Assembly (NCBI GenBank): GCA_946534345.1
Contig: CAMNCL010000003.1
Span: 62,001-126,000, forward strand
Length of the DNA: 64,000 nucleotides
From: an uncultured Caryophanales bacterium
GTDB taxonomy: Bacteria; Bacillota_I; Bacilli_A; RF39; UBA660
Direction of reading: 5' to 3'
Part shown: piece by piece, positions 39,396-49,203 of the stretch
Layout: each line of letters starts with the position of its first letter
Position numbering within the stretch: the stretch's first letter is position 1
The notes under the pieces: generated by a model
What the model was told of the DNA's origin: nothing
The model's database searches: none
What the model saw: the letters and a program-made list of their open reading frames with translations, nothing else
Made by a program: the position numbers and the translations under genes

Positions 39396-40085
39396 CTAAC
39401 TATTCATTAGTTCTTCAATATAATCACTTAAACTTTCATATTCTTTTTTATTTAAGGAATCAAGTACTTGATGATGTTTTTTCATTATTACACCATCAAA
39501 CTCTTTTATCATTTCATAGTCATTATCATTATCACCTATAACATGTAGTGAATTATAATTTAATCCTTCTAAATTAAATAATCTTTTTAAAGCATATTTC
39601 TTATTAACAGTATGATGAATTATATTAATATGAGAACGACTAGCATATACATGTACTGGTACTTTATCTCTAATAATATTAACTATTTCTTTTTGTTTTT
39701 CTTTATCATCACACATAATTACTATTTTTACACAATCATTATAATTAGTAGTTTCATTATAACCATCATCTAAATAATACTCCCAATTATTTTCTTCAAT
39801 AATAGGTACAATCTTCTCTATTTCTTCTTTCTCAAGAAGAATAGTATTTAAACAATAATCTACATTATTAAATGTCTTAGCTCCATCTTCACATATTAAA
39901 TAAGTATATGGAATATTATATTTATTTAACAATTGTTTTAAATCAGTATAATTTCTACCAGTAATAATACAAAATGAATTACCATTTTTAACAAATCTAT
40001 TAATGGCTTCAGCATTTTTTATATTTTGATCTTCATTATCTAATATATACATAGTATCATCAAAATCACTAGCTAATATTTTCAT
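39396..40085 (-). CDS. HAD-superfamily (Cof-like) hydrolase
   Basis: MKILASDFDDTMYI; VIGDNDNDYEMI; start chosen by RBS. Confidence 0.9.
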   Translation of the reverse strand: MKILASDFDDTMYILDNEDQNIKNAEAINRFVKNGNSFCIITGRNYTDLKQLLNKYNIPYTYLICEDGAKTFNNVDYCLNTILLEKEEIEKIVPIIEENNWEYYLDDGYNETTNYNDCVKIVIMCDDKEKQKEIVNIIRDKVPVHVYASRSHINIIHHTVNKKYALKRLFNLEGLNYNSLHVIGDNDNDYEMIKEFDGVIMKKHHQVLDSLNKKEYESLSDYIEELMNS

Positions 40086-40162
40086 ACTATCACCTACTAT
40101 AAGTATATAATAATTTATAAAATTATAAAACAAAAAGGAAAGATTATCTTTCCTCTTTACAT

Positions 40163-40462
40163 TTATAATGTTGGTATATTGTGTTTTTTATTGTACTCAT
40201 CTAATTGACGTTTAATTTTATCAAAGAAAGTGTGTGATTCATCGTTACTAAATCCTAGGAAGAATACTTTATCAATTTGATCATGATTGAACACTGAAGT
40301 TATATTTGATTTTAATTCTCCTTCTGGAAATGGACATCCATTATAATCATATATTTTATCTGGATGTTCTGCTGTTTTCATACAATAACCAGTAATCATA
40401 ACTTTCTTTGTACCACCTTTTAGTAGTACAACTGATCCTATAGGTAAAAATTTCTCTTGCAT
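40163..40462 (-). CDS. DUF4176 family protein (type VII secretion-associated)
   Basis: FLPIGSVVLLKGGTKKVMITGYCM...YDYNGCPFPEG...FNHDQIDKVFFLGF. Confidence 0.8.
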   Translation of the reverse strand: MQEKFLPIGSVVLLKGGTKKVMITGYCMKTAEHPDKIYDYNGCPFPEGELKSNITSVFNHDQIDKVFFLGFSNDESHTFFDKIKRQLDEYNKKHNIPTL

Positions 40463-40479
40463 TTTTATTCCTCCCCTTT

Positions 40480-41934
40480 TTATTGTAGGTCAGCTAGTTC
40501 TTCATTATTTCTAGCCCCATATTTTTCTGTTACTGGTTCTTCACTAGCAACATAATCATCATCATCTAGATATTCTTCTTTTGGAGATGTATCACCATAA
40601 TCTATATCAGTTGATTCATCACCACTCCATTCATCTGATTCAAATTCATCTATATCTTCATCTGAATTATTCTTTTTATGATCCATATATGCCTTAGCTC
40701 CTAGACCTGCAGCTGCGGCTGCACTTAATCCAGCAGCAATTGGAATAAATGAACCTCCACCTTTTGATTCTCTATAACTAATTGGTTCACTATCAGTTGG
40801 TATAACAGTAATATCATCACCTTTGACAATATTATCTTCAACTTCTCCAGTGATTCCCTCTTCTAATCCTTCTTCAACTAGTGCACCTTCTGTTGTATTT
40901 TCAGGCTCAGCTAAGTTTTCTGTTAAACCTGATCCTTCGCTTGTATATTCTGGTTCATATGGAACATATCCTTCATCTTCAGAATATCCTCCACCTGTAT
41001 GATATGTAACTGTTGTAGTATTTCCTCCACTTGGTGGTGTAGGTGTTGGTACAACAGTTGGTGTTGTACTAGGTGTTACTGTTGGCTCAACAGTTGGTGT
41101 TGTTGTAACTGTAGGTGTCTCTGTTGGAGTAACAGTAGGTGTTTCTGTTGGTGTGATTGGATCTGTAGGTGTTGGAGTTGTAGTTTCTGTCGGTGTTGTT
41201 GTAACTGTAGGTGTTGGACTAGGTGTAGGTGTTGGTTCTGGAACGTAAGGATCTCCTCCGCCACCACTGTAGCTGCCATCACCGCCACCAGTTCTACGAT
41301 ATTGTGGAGTGTAATCATCATCACTACCATCATCACCTGTATCTTCAGGATTGTCATCACCTGGTTTTTTATCATCATCGCCGCCAGTTACACTATTTGC
41401 TCCAGCAGATAAATCTGCATTTGTTTTATCATAAGCGGAATCTGCATCTTCATCTACAAAAACATTTTCCCAAGTGTCTGATCTCTCATCAATAGTACCG
41501 GTACGATTATCTGCTGTTATATCAGAAGATGTCTCTGCACGTTCAACACTGTCTTTTCCGATGTCATCAACATTTGTTCCCTCTGCAGCACCTGTCATAA
41601 TAAGCAAGTCTTTCACAACATTTTTCATCTTATCGGTTAATTTATCAGAATCCTTAATAGACTCGTACTCAGAATCACTAAATGCTTGTACTGCAGCATC
41701 ACATTGCTTAATTAAAAAATCTATTTCCATAGCATAATTTGCGAAGTCCTTTTTTAAGAAATCAAGAGAATCAAGTGTTTTTCCAAAACAATTATCATGC
41801 TTAGCACCAAGCTCTTGAACTTGCTTTATTATTGTATCAACTTGTTTTACCATATTTTCTACATTTTCTTTTACGGGTGCTAAATTATCTCTTGTATTTT
41901 CTAGGTCTTTATATGCAACTGTAACTTGTGCCAT
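40480..41934 (-). CDS. WXG-locus protein with N-terminal coiled region, Thr/Pro-rich spacer and near-C-terminal TM
   Basis: N-term MAQVTVAYKDLENTRDNLAPVKENVENMVKQVD; PTPTPSPTPTVTTTPTETTTPT tract; TM FIPIAAGLSAAAAAGLGAKAYM; acidic tail. Confidence 0.75.
   Translation of the reverse strand: MAQVTVAYKDLENTRDNLAPVKENVENMVKQVDTIIKQVQELGAKHDNCFGKTLDSLDFLKKDFANYAMEIDFLIKQCDAAVQAFSDSEYESIKDSDKLTDKMKNVVKDLLIMTGAAEGTNVDDIGKDSVERAETSSDITADNRTGTIDERSDTWENVFVDEDADSAYDKTNADLSAGANSVTGGDDDKKPGDDNPEDTGDDGSDDDYTPQYRRTGGGDGSYSGGGGDPYVPEPTPTPSPTPTVTTTPTETTTPTPTDPITPTETPTVTPTETPTVTTTPTVEPTVTPSTTPTVVPTPTPPSGGNTTTVTYHTGGGYSEDEGYVPYEPEYTSEGSGLTENLAEPENTTEGALVEEGLEEGITGEVEDNIVKGDDITVIPTDSEPISYRESKGGGSFIPIAAGLSAAAAAGLGAKAYMDHKKNNSDEDIDEFESDEWSGDESTDIDYGDTSPKEEYLDDDDYVASEEPVTEKYGARNNEELADLQ
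41030..41250 (-). repeat. Degenerate in-frame Thr/Pro-coding repeat tract
   Basis: Repeated GTTGGTGTTGTTGTAACTGTAGGTG-like units on + strand, encoding PTPT/TPTVTPTET units on minus. Confidence 0.85.
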
Positions 41935-41949
41935 TTAAATCACTTCCTA

Positions 41950-43506
41950 TTATTTTAATTTTGTATCATCAGCTGAAACTATACCGCTCTGATTCTTTTC
42001 CGTATATGAATCCGTTCCTTTGGACTTCAAGAAATCTTTACGACTGAATTTTTTATTATCAGATGAAAATGTGCCATCTTCATTAAGTAAATAGTAACAA
42101 TCTTCGCTTTCTACATACTTGAATTGTCTATCTTTTTCATCTGCCACTACAGTTGTATTATCAGAATCCCATGGTTTATCACCAAAAAACTTATATCCTT
42201 TAGGTAAAACAAAATCTTCTTTATTTTCCATTTGTTGTCTTACGTATCCATCAACTTCACTATATTGTGTTCCATCAGAGGCATATTTCCCAGCAACATA
42301 GCCAGTTCCTGTCATATCTCCAGTTTTTTGCCCTGAATCATCTTCTGACTTTGTACTTCCACTCTCAAGTTCCTTATCAGCATTTGTATTTACTTTCTTA
42401 TCAGCAACATGATTCATATTTGGTTGTTCATCGCCTGGATTAGTTGTAGCAATTTGACCATTTGGAGTACGATATTGATAAAAACTACCATCTGAAACTT
42501 CTTTACCTTCAGTACTGAATGAACCATTTTTATACTCATACTCTGTTGGAGTAACTTCAAATAATGATTTACCTTCTTCTATTTGTTTACGTGTATATGT
42601 AATCTTCTTTGTAGGTTCACCTTTTTCATTATACTTAACTTCTTCATCAAGCCATCCTTCACTATTTTTAACTTTATGACTAACTATTTTTCCGTTTTCT
42701 TTTTGAAGCTCAACTGTAGAACCATCTGGATTAGTATATGTTTCTGTAACAAGTTTTCCACCTAAATCAGTAGTAACATCTTTTTTAGCTCCTGGTTGTA
42801 CTCCTTCAATTTTTTGGGCATCCTCATTTGAAACGTGAGTACCAACTACACCAGAAACTGCTGTTGGTAATCCATTGCAAAAATCATAGTGCTTTTTTGC
42901 TTCTATTACTTTATCAGTATAAAACGAATGAGCTGTTTCAAAAGTACTATTAACTTCACCTGCATAACTAGAGTCTCCATCAGGCTTTGAGTCAAGATGT
43001 ATTTCATTTTGATAGTTACCAGGATCATTCAAAGAACATTTATCATACCAGCTATATTCTGGACTACCATCTTCTTTTTTACCTGACTTATATTTTCTGT
43101 TATTATTATATGCATCAACAGCATCTTGACATTTTCCCCATAGTTCTTGATAGTGTTCCTTAACTTTAGTCCAGTATTCCCTAGCTTCAATTTGTCTATG
43201 CTGGTTTCCTTCTCTTTCAGCCAAAACTATAAGATCTGCAATATCATCTAAAGTAACTATAATTCTCTTCTTAATTTCTCTAGCAATATCATTAAGGGGA
43301 GCTCTTCCATTAATACTTAATGCTTTTTCAGAAAGACCCTTATCCATTTCAGCAGTTAAAAGTTGAGTAAACCCACTATCAATACTTTCTAGTCCACCTT
43401 TACCGAAACCATCTGTGATGTCACTTGTTTTACCACCACTTCCACCTTCGTAATCTAAAAAAGTCCCCATATCAGTTTCATAAGTAATTGATCCCTTATT
43501 AGCCAT
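41950..43506 (-). CDS. Large type VII secretion-locus protein of unknown function
   Basis: 518 aa, no obvious signal peptide; YTNPDGSTVELQKENGKIVSHK / EEVKYNEKGEPTKKITYT repeats; directly downstream of WXG100 genes. Confidence 0.65.
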   Translation of the reverse strand: MANKGSITYETDMGTFLDYEGGSGGKTSDITDGFGKGGLESIDSGFTQLLTAEMDKGLSEKALSINGRAPLNDIAREIKKRIIVTLDDIADLIVLAEREGNQHRQIEAREYWTKVKEHYQELWGKCQDAVDAYNNNRKYKSGKKEDGSPEYSWYDKCSLNDPGNYQNEIHLDSKPDGDSSYAGEVNSTFETAHSFYTDKVIEAKKHYDFCNGLPTAVSGVVGTHVSNEDAQKIEGVQPGAKKDVTTDLGGKLVTETYTNPDGSTVELQKENGKIVSHKVKNSEGWLDEEVKYNEKGEPTKKITYTRKQIEEGKSLFEVTPTEYEYKNGSFSTEGKEVSDGSFYQYRTPNGQIATTNPGDEQPNMNHVADKKVNTNADKELESGSTKSEDDSGQKTGDMTGTGYVAGKYASDGTQYSEVDGYVRQQMENKEDFVLPKGYKFFGDKPWDSDNTTVVADEKDRQFKYVESEDCYYLLNEDGTFSSDNKKFSRKDFLKSKGTDSYTEKNQSGIVSADDTKLK

Positions 43507-43537
43507 AAATCATCATTCCCTTCTATGGTTTTATAAT

Positions 43538-43574
43538 GTTCGGAACTTGTATGATCTTCATACAAATTCAGAAC
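43538..43574 (-). promoter_or_regulatory. 17-bp hairpin downstream of WXG100 gene
   Basis: GTTCTGAATTTGTATGA-AGA-TCATACAAGTTCCGAAC on minus strand. Confidence 0.65.
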
Positions 43575-43591
43575 ACTACAAAAGTAGTGTT
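43572..43591. terminator. 8-bp hairpin; U-tract only for + strand orientation
   Basis: AACACTAC-AAAA-GTAGTGTT followed by TTTTTT on + strand. Confidence 0.55.
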
Positions 43592-43598
43592 TTTTTAA

Positions 43599-43895
43599 TT
43601 AAAGTCCTTGAAAAGCTTTTGCTCTTTCTTTTTCAGTTTCATCAAATTCGTTATACCAAGTTGTTAATTTTTGATCCATTTCATTACTGAATTTTTCTCT
43701 TTCAGAATTGATCTTTGCTTTGATTTCATCAAATACTTCATTGAAGACATTTGAAGATTGTCCTTTCCATGAACCTTCACTCATAGAAACGATATTATTT
43801 TTCATACTATCTAAGTTTTGAATCATTTCATCAAACTTACTTTCAGCATTTGCTTTAGCTGTTTGTAAATTTTGATAATCTACTATATTTGCCAT
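43599..43895 (-). CDS. WXG100 family (EsxA-like) protein
   Basis: 98 aa helical hairpin, GSWKGQSSNVF WxG motif. Confidence 0.9.
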   Translation of the reverse strand: MANIVDYQNLQTAKANAESKFDEMIQNLDSMKNNIVSMSEGSWKGQSSNVFNEVFDEIKAKINSEREKFSNEMDQKLTTWYNEFDETEKERAKAFQGL

Positions 43896-43911
43896 TTTCT
43901 ATACCTCCCTC

Positions 43912-44208
43912 TTAAAATGAACTCATAACTGATTGAGATGTTTGTTCAAATCTATCAGCTGTAGCTCTTATTGTTTGAATTACATTTTCTAATCTTTCTC
44001 TTTCAGCTACTAATGCAGTATCAACATTCTCGTTATAATACTTTGTAAATTGATCAGCAACTTCACCAGCACAAGCAGTATTTAATTCATTTTCAATTGC
44101 TCCTTTTAAAGAAGTTCTTAATCCTTCGAAGTCCTCTTTTAGAGTTTCAATTGCGCTTGCAGTTTGTCTCATTTCAGCTGGATCTTCTAATAATGTTAAA
44201 TTTGCCAT
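43912..44208 (-). CDS. WXG100-like partner protein lacking canonical WxG
   Basis: 98 aa helical hairpin, turn ACAGEVADQF. Confidence 0.8.
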   Translation of the reverse strand: MANLTLLEDPAEMRQTASAIETLKEDFEGLRTSLKGAIENELNTACAGEVADQFTKYYNENVDTALVAERERLENVIQTIRATADRFEQTSQSVMSSF

Positions 44209-44355
44209 TTTTCATTCCTCCTACTTTTCATATTAAGAATCATTGCTCTACCGAACCATATTCTTACAATTTAATTGTATATTAATGTAAAGTTAATTGC
44301 AAGAGTTTTACTATATTAATACATTTTTTTACAAAAAAAAGAGAGAATTTTCTCT

Positions 44356-45909
44356 CTATTTTAATATCCTTTTAAAGATTGCATTTAATCCTTTATTTAT
44401 TAATTTATCTGTAGTTTTGTTTACTACTTTTTTACCTAATTTATATTCAATCGTATTTTTCTTAGCTCTTTCAGCTTCTTTTCTTTTCTTCTCAGCTTCT
44501 CTTTCTGCCTCTTTTTTCTCTTTTTCTGCAGCTTTTGCAGCTTTTTCAGCTTCTTTAGCTTCTTTTTCTTTTTGTTTTGCTTCCTCTATTGCTTTTTTCT
44601 CTTCTACTTCTGCTTCTAATTTTTCTTTAATTAATCTATCTAGTTCTTCATAAGCAGAATCTCTTTCTACAACTTCTTCATATTTTCCTACTAATGGAGA
44701 ATTATTAATTATTTTATTACGAGTCATATCATCTACTACACCCATTTTGCTTTGTGGTGGTAAGATAGTAGCTTTTTCTACAACTTCTGGTTCTCCATTT
44801 TCATTTTGGAATGATACTAAAGCTTCTCCAGTACCTAGTGCTAGAATTGCCTCAGCTGTATCAAATTTAGGATTAGTTCTAAATGAATCAGCAGCAACTT
44901 TAACAGTTCTTTGTTCACTTGGAGTATAAGCTCTTAGTGTATGTTGTACTCTATTGCCTAATTGAGCAATTACATCATTAGGAATATCTGTTGGACTTTG
45001 TGATATAAAATATAAACCAATTCCACGAGATCTAATTAATTTAACTACTTGAACTATTTGTTTTAATCTATAATTTGGCATTCCATTAAATAATAAATGA
45101 GCTTCATCAAAGAAGAAAACAATCTTTGGTTTATCTAAGTCACCTACTTCTGGCATTTTGTTAAATAAATTAATTAATAACCATAATAAGAATGATGCAT
45201 ATAAATCAGGTGATTGGAATAATTCAACTGCATGTAATATATTGATTACTCCTTTACCATTACTATCGATATTTAAAAAGTCATTTATATCTAATTCAGG
45301 TTGTCCAAAGAACTTATCAGCTCCTTGATTCTCTAAAGTTAATAAACACCTTTGAATAACACCTACACTTTGAGCAGTAATATTACCATAACTTGTGATG
45401 AAATCATTTTTATTATCACCTACATATTGAAGTAATAAACGTAAATCTTTTATATCATCAAGTTTCCAATTATTATCTTTAGCTATTTTAAAAACAATAG
45501 CTAAAACTCCTTCTTGAGCTTCACTTAAACCTAACATCATTGATAGTATTTCTGGTCCTACTGAATCTAGTGTAGTACGTATAGGATGACCATATGTTCC
45601 AAAAATATCCCAATATCTTACTGGAAAGTTTTTATACTCAAAACCTTCTAACTTTAATTTCTCTATTCTTTCTCTTAGACTTTCACTATCTTCTCCAGGT
45701 AATGCAGTAGCACCTAAATCACCTTTTACATCTGCTAAGAATACAGGTACTCCAGCATCACTAAATGACTCTGCCATAACCTTTAGAGTAATAGTTTTTC
45801 CAGATCCACTTGCTCCTGTAATTAAACCATGACGATTAGCTTTATCTAATAAAATAGATAGTTCTTTATCACCACTTTTACCTACTAAAACTTTATTATT
45901 AAAATACAT
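44356..45909 (-). CDS. HerA/DUF853-like ATPase
   Basis: LITGASGSGKTITLKVMAE, FLADVKGDLGA, IVFFFDEAHLLFN, Ala/Glu/Lys coiled-coil tail. Confidence 0.92.
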   Translation of the reverse strand: MYFNNKVLVGKSGDKELSILLDKANRHGLITGASGSGKTITLKVMAESFSDAGVPVFLADVKGDLGATALPGEDSESLRERIEKLKLEGFEYKNFPVRYWDIFGTYGHPIRTTLDSVGPEILSMMLGLSEAQEGVLAIVFKIAKDNNWKLDDIKDLRLLLQYVGDNKNDFITSYGNITAQSVGVIQRCLLTLENQGADKFFGQPELDINDFLNIDSNGKGVINILHAVELFQSPDLYASFLLWLLINLFNKMPEVGDLDKPKIVFFFDEAHLLFNGMPNYRLKQIVQVVKLIRSRGIGLYFISQSPTDIPNDVIAQLGNRVQHTLRAYTPSEQRTVKVAADSFRTNPKFDTAEAILALGTGEALVSFQNENGEPEVVEKATILPPQSKMGVVDDMTRNKIINNSPLVGKYEEVVERDSAYEELDRLIKEKLEAEVEEKKAIEEAKQKEKEAKEAEKAAKAAEKEKKEAEREAEKKRKEAERAKKNTIEYKLGKKVVNKTTDKLINKGLNAIFKRILK

Positions 45910-45980
45910 AAAGATACCTCCTATAATTATTATAACATTATTATTTAAAAATAAAAATTATTAACTCATGTTAATAATTT

Positions 45981-47084
45981 TTACTTATTCTTTTCTTTTG
46001 CTTCTACATATAGTTTTCTATTTTCTTTTAGTCTATCAATATGAGGATTTTGTTTAATATCATAATCAATATATTTAATAGCATTATCATAGTCTTTTAG
46101 ATAAAAATAAGCTATAGATACATAATCATAGATAGTTCCATCCCAACAACTTATATCTTCTGTAATAAATCTGTTTCTCTTTTTTATTTTTAAAGCTTTT
46201 AAACCATAATCAATTGTTTCTTGATACTTTTTTTGTTCATAACTAATAATCATTAAATCAACATATGGTGTCCTACAATCTTCTGTTTCTTCTATTGTTT
46301 TTAATCCCCATAGTTCTGCTTCTTCATAATAGTTTAAATTACTATATGATTTAGCCATAAAAGACATTACTTGACCTCTTTCTTGTTTAAAAGTAGCTTT
46401 TTCATGACTTAAATACTTATGTCCTACTTTAATACATTTTTCCCATTGACCTCTATTCTTATATTCTCTAGCAAGTAGAAACATATTTCTAGTATCATCT
46501 GGATTATTTTCTACATATTCTTCTAATAAGTCTAAATAAAAACCTCTAGATTTCTTCATATCAGGTCGATGTTTTACTACTATATCAGGAGTATCTATTG
46601 CTTCTTCTTTATCTCCAATAAATTCTAATACTTCATGAATTGGATATTTCCATCTATAACAATCTCTTTTATGAATTTTTCCACATAAGAATTTTATTAA
46701 TGGTTTATCTTTACTATCTAGACAATAGTAATAATAATATCTTAATTGGGTTGTGTTCTTCTTCCAATACTTATTAATTTTTTCAATAAATCCTGGTTCA
46801 ATACAATCATCTAAATCTAGACAAATACAAATATCATATTCTTTAGGAACTAAATTTAGAGAATCATTACGTGCTTTGTCAAATTCAAATTTATCATATT
46901 TCTTGGCTTTTATATGAGCTCCACGTTCTTTGAATTTCTTAACGGTATTATCTGTTGAACCTGTATCTAGTATATAGACATGTTCTTTTATCTCTTCTAA
47001 ACAGTCCATAAATCTATCAACAAATTTTTCTTCATTTTTACAAATGGCATAGACACATATTTTTGAATTCTTCATCTTACTCAT
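45981..47084 (-). CDS. Family 2 glycosyltransferase with TPR-like C-terminus
   Basis: ICVYAICKNEEKFVDRFMDCL, ILDTGSTDNTV, CLDLDD. Confidence 0.88.
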   Translation of the reverse strand: MSKMKNSKICVYAICKNEEKFVDRFMDCLEEIKEHVYILDTGSTDNTVKKFKERGAHIKAKKYDKFEFDKARNDSLNLVPKEYDICICLDLDDCIEPGFIEKINKYWKKNTTQLRYYYYYCLDSKDKPLIKFLCGKIHKRDCYRWKYPIHEVLEFIGDKEEAIDTPDIVVKHRPDMKKSRGFYLDLLEEYVENNPDDTRNMFLLAREYKNRGQWEKCIKVGHKYLSHEKATFKQERGQVMSFMAKSYSNLNYYEEAELWGLKTIEETEDCRTPYVDLMIISYEQKKYQETIDYGLKALKIKKRNRFITEDISCWDGTIYDYVSIAYFYLKDYDNAIKYIDYDIKQNPHIDRLKENRKLYVEAKEKNK

Positions 47085-48264
47085 CTGCTAAATTATCAAA
47101 ATATCCTTGGATAAATACTACTGGAGTTCCTTTATCTCCACTACCACTAGTTAAATCACAAAGTGATCCAATTAAATCAGTTAATCTTCTAGGAGTAGTT
47201 CCTTGTGTAACCATTTGTCCTTTTAAATCAGCATCTTTTTCTCTAATTTCATTCTTAATTGCTTCTTTTAATTCATCTCCTCTTAAATCAGCAAACTTAT
47301 TATCAGAAACATATTTTAATTTTATTTCATTTGGAGTTCCTTCTAATCCACTAGTATATGCAGGAGATACTACAGGATCAGCTAATTCCCAAATATGACC
47401 TACTGGGTCTTTAAATGCCCCATCTCCATAGACCATTACTTCAATATTTTTACCTGTTTTTTCTTTCATTTCAGTTTGAATCTTTTCAACTAAAGTTTGT
47501 CCAGTTCTTGGGAATAATTTTAATCTTTCTTCAGTTGATTTATTAGAACCTAACATTCCATATTTTTCATTAAATCCACTACCATTAACAGGTTCACTCA
47601 TTATTTCAAATAAACCAAATACTTTTCCACCAGCTTTTGTTAATAACTCTTTTGTTCTAAGACGAGTATGAATATCACAATTAATAACATTCTTAGTATA
47701 ATTTAATATTTCAGTTGGATTATTAGATAATACAAATACTGCTTCACAGTTTTCTTTCTCAATTAATTCTTTATAGAAATCCAACATATTAATTCCAGTA
47801 AATGGATGTATCCAATCACCAAACTCTTTTCTATATTCTTCTTCTGTAATTACACTACTTGTATTAAAATTACTATGATATAATTTCTCTTCATCTAAAA
47901 TACCATTTCCTACTTCATCACTAGGAAAAGATAATTGTACATATAACTTTTTAGTACTTCTAGCAATTGCTTTTAAGATAAGTGAAAATCTATTTCTACT
48001 TAATATTGGAAATACTATTCCTAATTCTTCTGGATTATCAAATTTATTCTTTATATCAAGTGATACTTCATCAACTGCTACATAATTACCTTCACTGATA
48101 CCTACAACTGCTTCAGTAATAGCAATTACATCCCTATCTCTAAATTCAAATCCATTATTCTTACTAGCATTTATTACTGATTCTACTACAATACTAGCTA
48201 AATCATCATTCTCCTTAATTATTGGGGTACGTATACCTCTAACTACTGTACCTAAATCTCTCAT
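47077..48264 (-). CDS. CofE-like (F420-0:gamma-glutamyl ligase domain) protein
   Basis: VRGIRTPIIKENDDLASIVVESV...RDVIAITEAVVGISEGNYV; VMVYGDGAFKDPVG. Confidence 0.75.
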   Translation of the reverse strand: MRDLGTVVRGIRTPIIKENDDLASIVVESVINASKNNGFEFRDRDVIAITEAVVGISEGNYVAVDEVSLDIKNKFDNPEELGIVFPILSRNRFSLILKAIARSTKKLYVQLSFPSDEVGNGILDEEKLYHSNFNTSSVITEEEYRKEFGDWIHPFTGINMLDFYKELIEKENCEAVFVLSNNPTEILNYTKNVINCDIHTRLRTKELLTKAGGKVFGLFEIMSEPVNGSGFNEKYGMLGSNKSTEERLKLFPRTGQTLVEKIQTEMKEKTGKNIEVMVYGDGAFKDPVGHIWELADPVVSPAYTSGLEGTPNEIKLKYVSDNKFADLRGDELKEAIKNEIREKDADLKGQMVTQGTTPRRLTDLIGSLCDLTSGSGDKGTPVVFIQGYFDNLADE

Positions 48265-48320
48265 TAAATCATTCCCTTCTATAATAATTTTAGCATAGAA
48301 AAAAAAGAGTGACTACTCTT

Positions 48321-48989
48321 TTACTTTCCCTTTACATTTTTGTTTTCATTATAGTTCGCTATTGCTCGTTCAAAGACATTTGCTAGATACTCTACCTCTG
48401 GATAATCTTTTTCATCAAGACAAGCTAGGACAAATTTATCTCTAACACTGTGAATTATTTTTCCATCTTCAGTTTCTTTCCTTGATAATTCTCTAGTAAA
48501 TGTTTCCATATCAAATGGAAAGCCATGTTCTTTAGCATATAAATAAGCAAAAGATAAAATTGTTCTAGTATTACCATCTCTAAAAGGATGTACTCTCCAT
48601 ATAAGTGCCAACTCTCTCGCAAACCTATAAGCTATTTCTGATACTTCTAGATTTTGCCATACAATACTATTTATTTTATTTAATCTTTCATTTAAATCTT
48701 TTTGAATCTCTCTATAATCTGAATAATAAACACTACATCCTGGAAGTACTAATTCTTCTTTAAATAAAGGCATTATTCTAAATTTACCAGCCCACTCAAA
48801 GATATCTTCAAAGATATGCTCATGTATCATTTTTAAAGATTCTTCATCAAAATTATCAATTTTTAGTGAATCAATATTTAATAATTTAATAAAACCAATA
48901 TCAGCTTCTGCTCTATTTAATTCATGATAATCATGAATGTTTAATTTATTCTTTAAAACACCATTATCATATACATAAGGATCATTCAT
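48321..48989 (-). CDS. fic: Fic/DOC family protein
   Basis: HPFRDGNTRT Fic motif; IFEDIFEWAGKFR. Confidence 0.94.
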   Translation of the reverse strand: MNDPYVYDNGVLKNKLNIHDYHELNRAEADIGFIKLLNIDSLKIDNFDEESLKMIHEHIFEDIFEWAGKFRIMPLFKEELVLPGCSVYYSDYREIQKDLNERLNKINSIVWQNLEVSEIAYRFARELALIWRVHPFRDGNTRTILSFAYLYAKEHGFPFDMETFTRELSRKETEDGKIIHSVRDKFVLACLDEKDYPEVEYLANVFERAIANYNENKNVKGK

Positions 48990-48990
48990 A

Positions 48991-49191
48991 TTAGTTATCC
49001 TCCTTATGTTTATATTTATTAATTACTAATTCTTGTATTTCATTTAATTCTTTTCTACCATCTATATAGTCATTTACTAAGTCTAGTACATCTTCTGATG
49101 GTGATTCTGCTCCTGTAAGTGAAATAGCAAGTGCTTTTTCGACAATTAATCTTCTTTCTTCTTCAGTTGTTTCAGATATTAAATATTTCAT
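48991..49191 (-). CDS. Fic antitoxin (VbhA-like)
   Basis: 66 aa, ALAISLTGAESPSEDVLDLVNDYIDGRKELNEI, immediately upstream of fic. Confidence 0.75.
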   Translation of the reverse strand: MKYLISETTEEERRLIVEKALAISLTGAESPSEDVLDLVNDYIDGRKELNEIQELVINKYKHKEDN

Positions 49192-49203
49192 CTAATCACT
49201 CCA

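Noticed and set aside
40999-41737. Several Cys/Trp- or His/Gln-rich ORFs on both strands (40999..41412, 41076..41378, 41229..41495, 41474..41737)
   Set aside because: Frame artefacts of the Thr/Pro repeat-coding gene 40480..41934.
44356-45909. HerA-like ATPase as EssC of the T7SS
   Set aside because: DUF853/HerA features (single ATPase domain, coiled-coil tail), no FHA or tandem FtsK/SpoIIIE domains.
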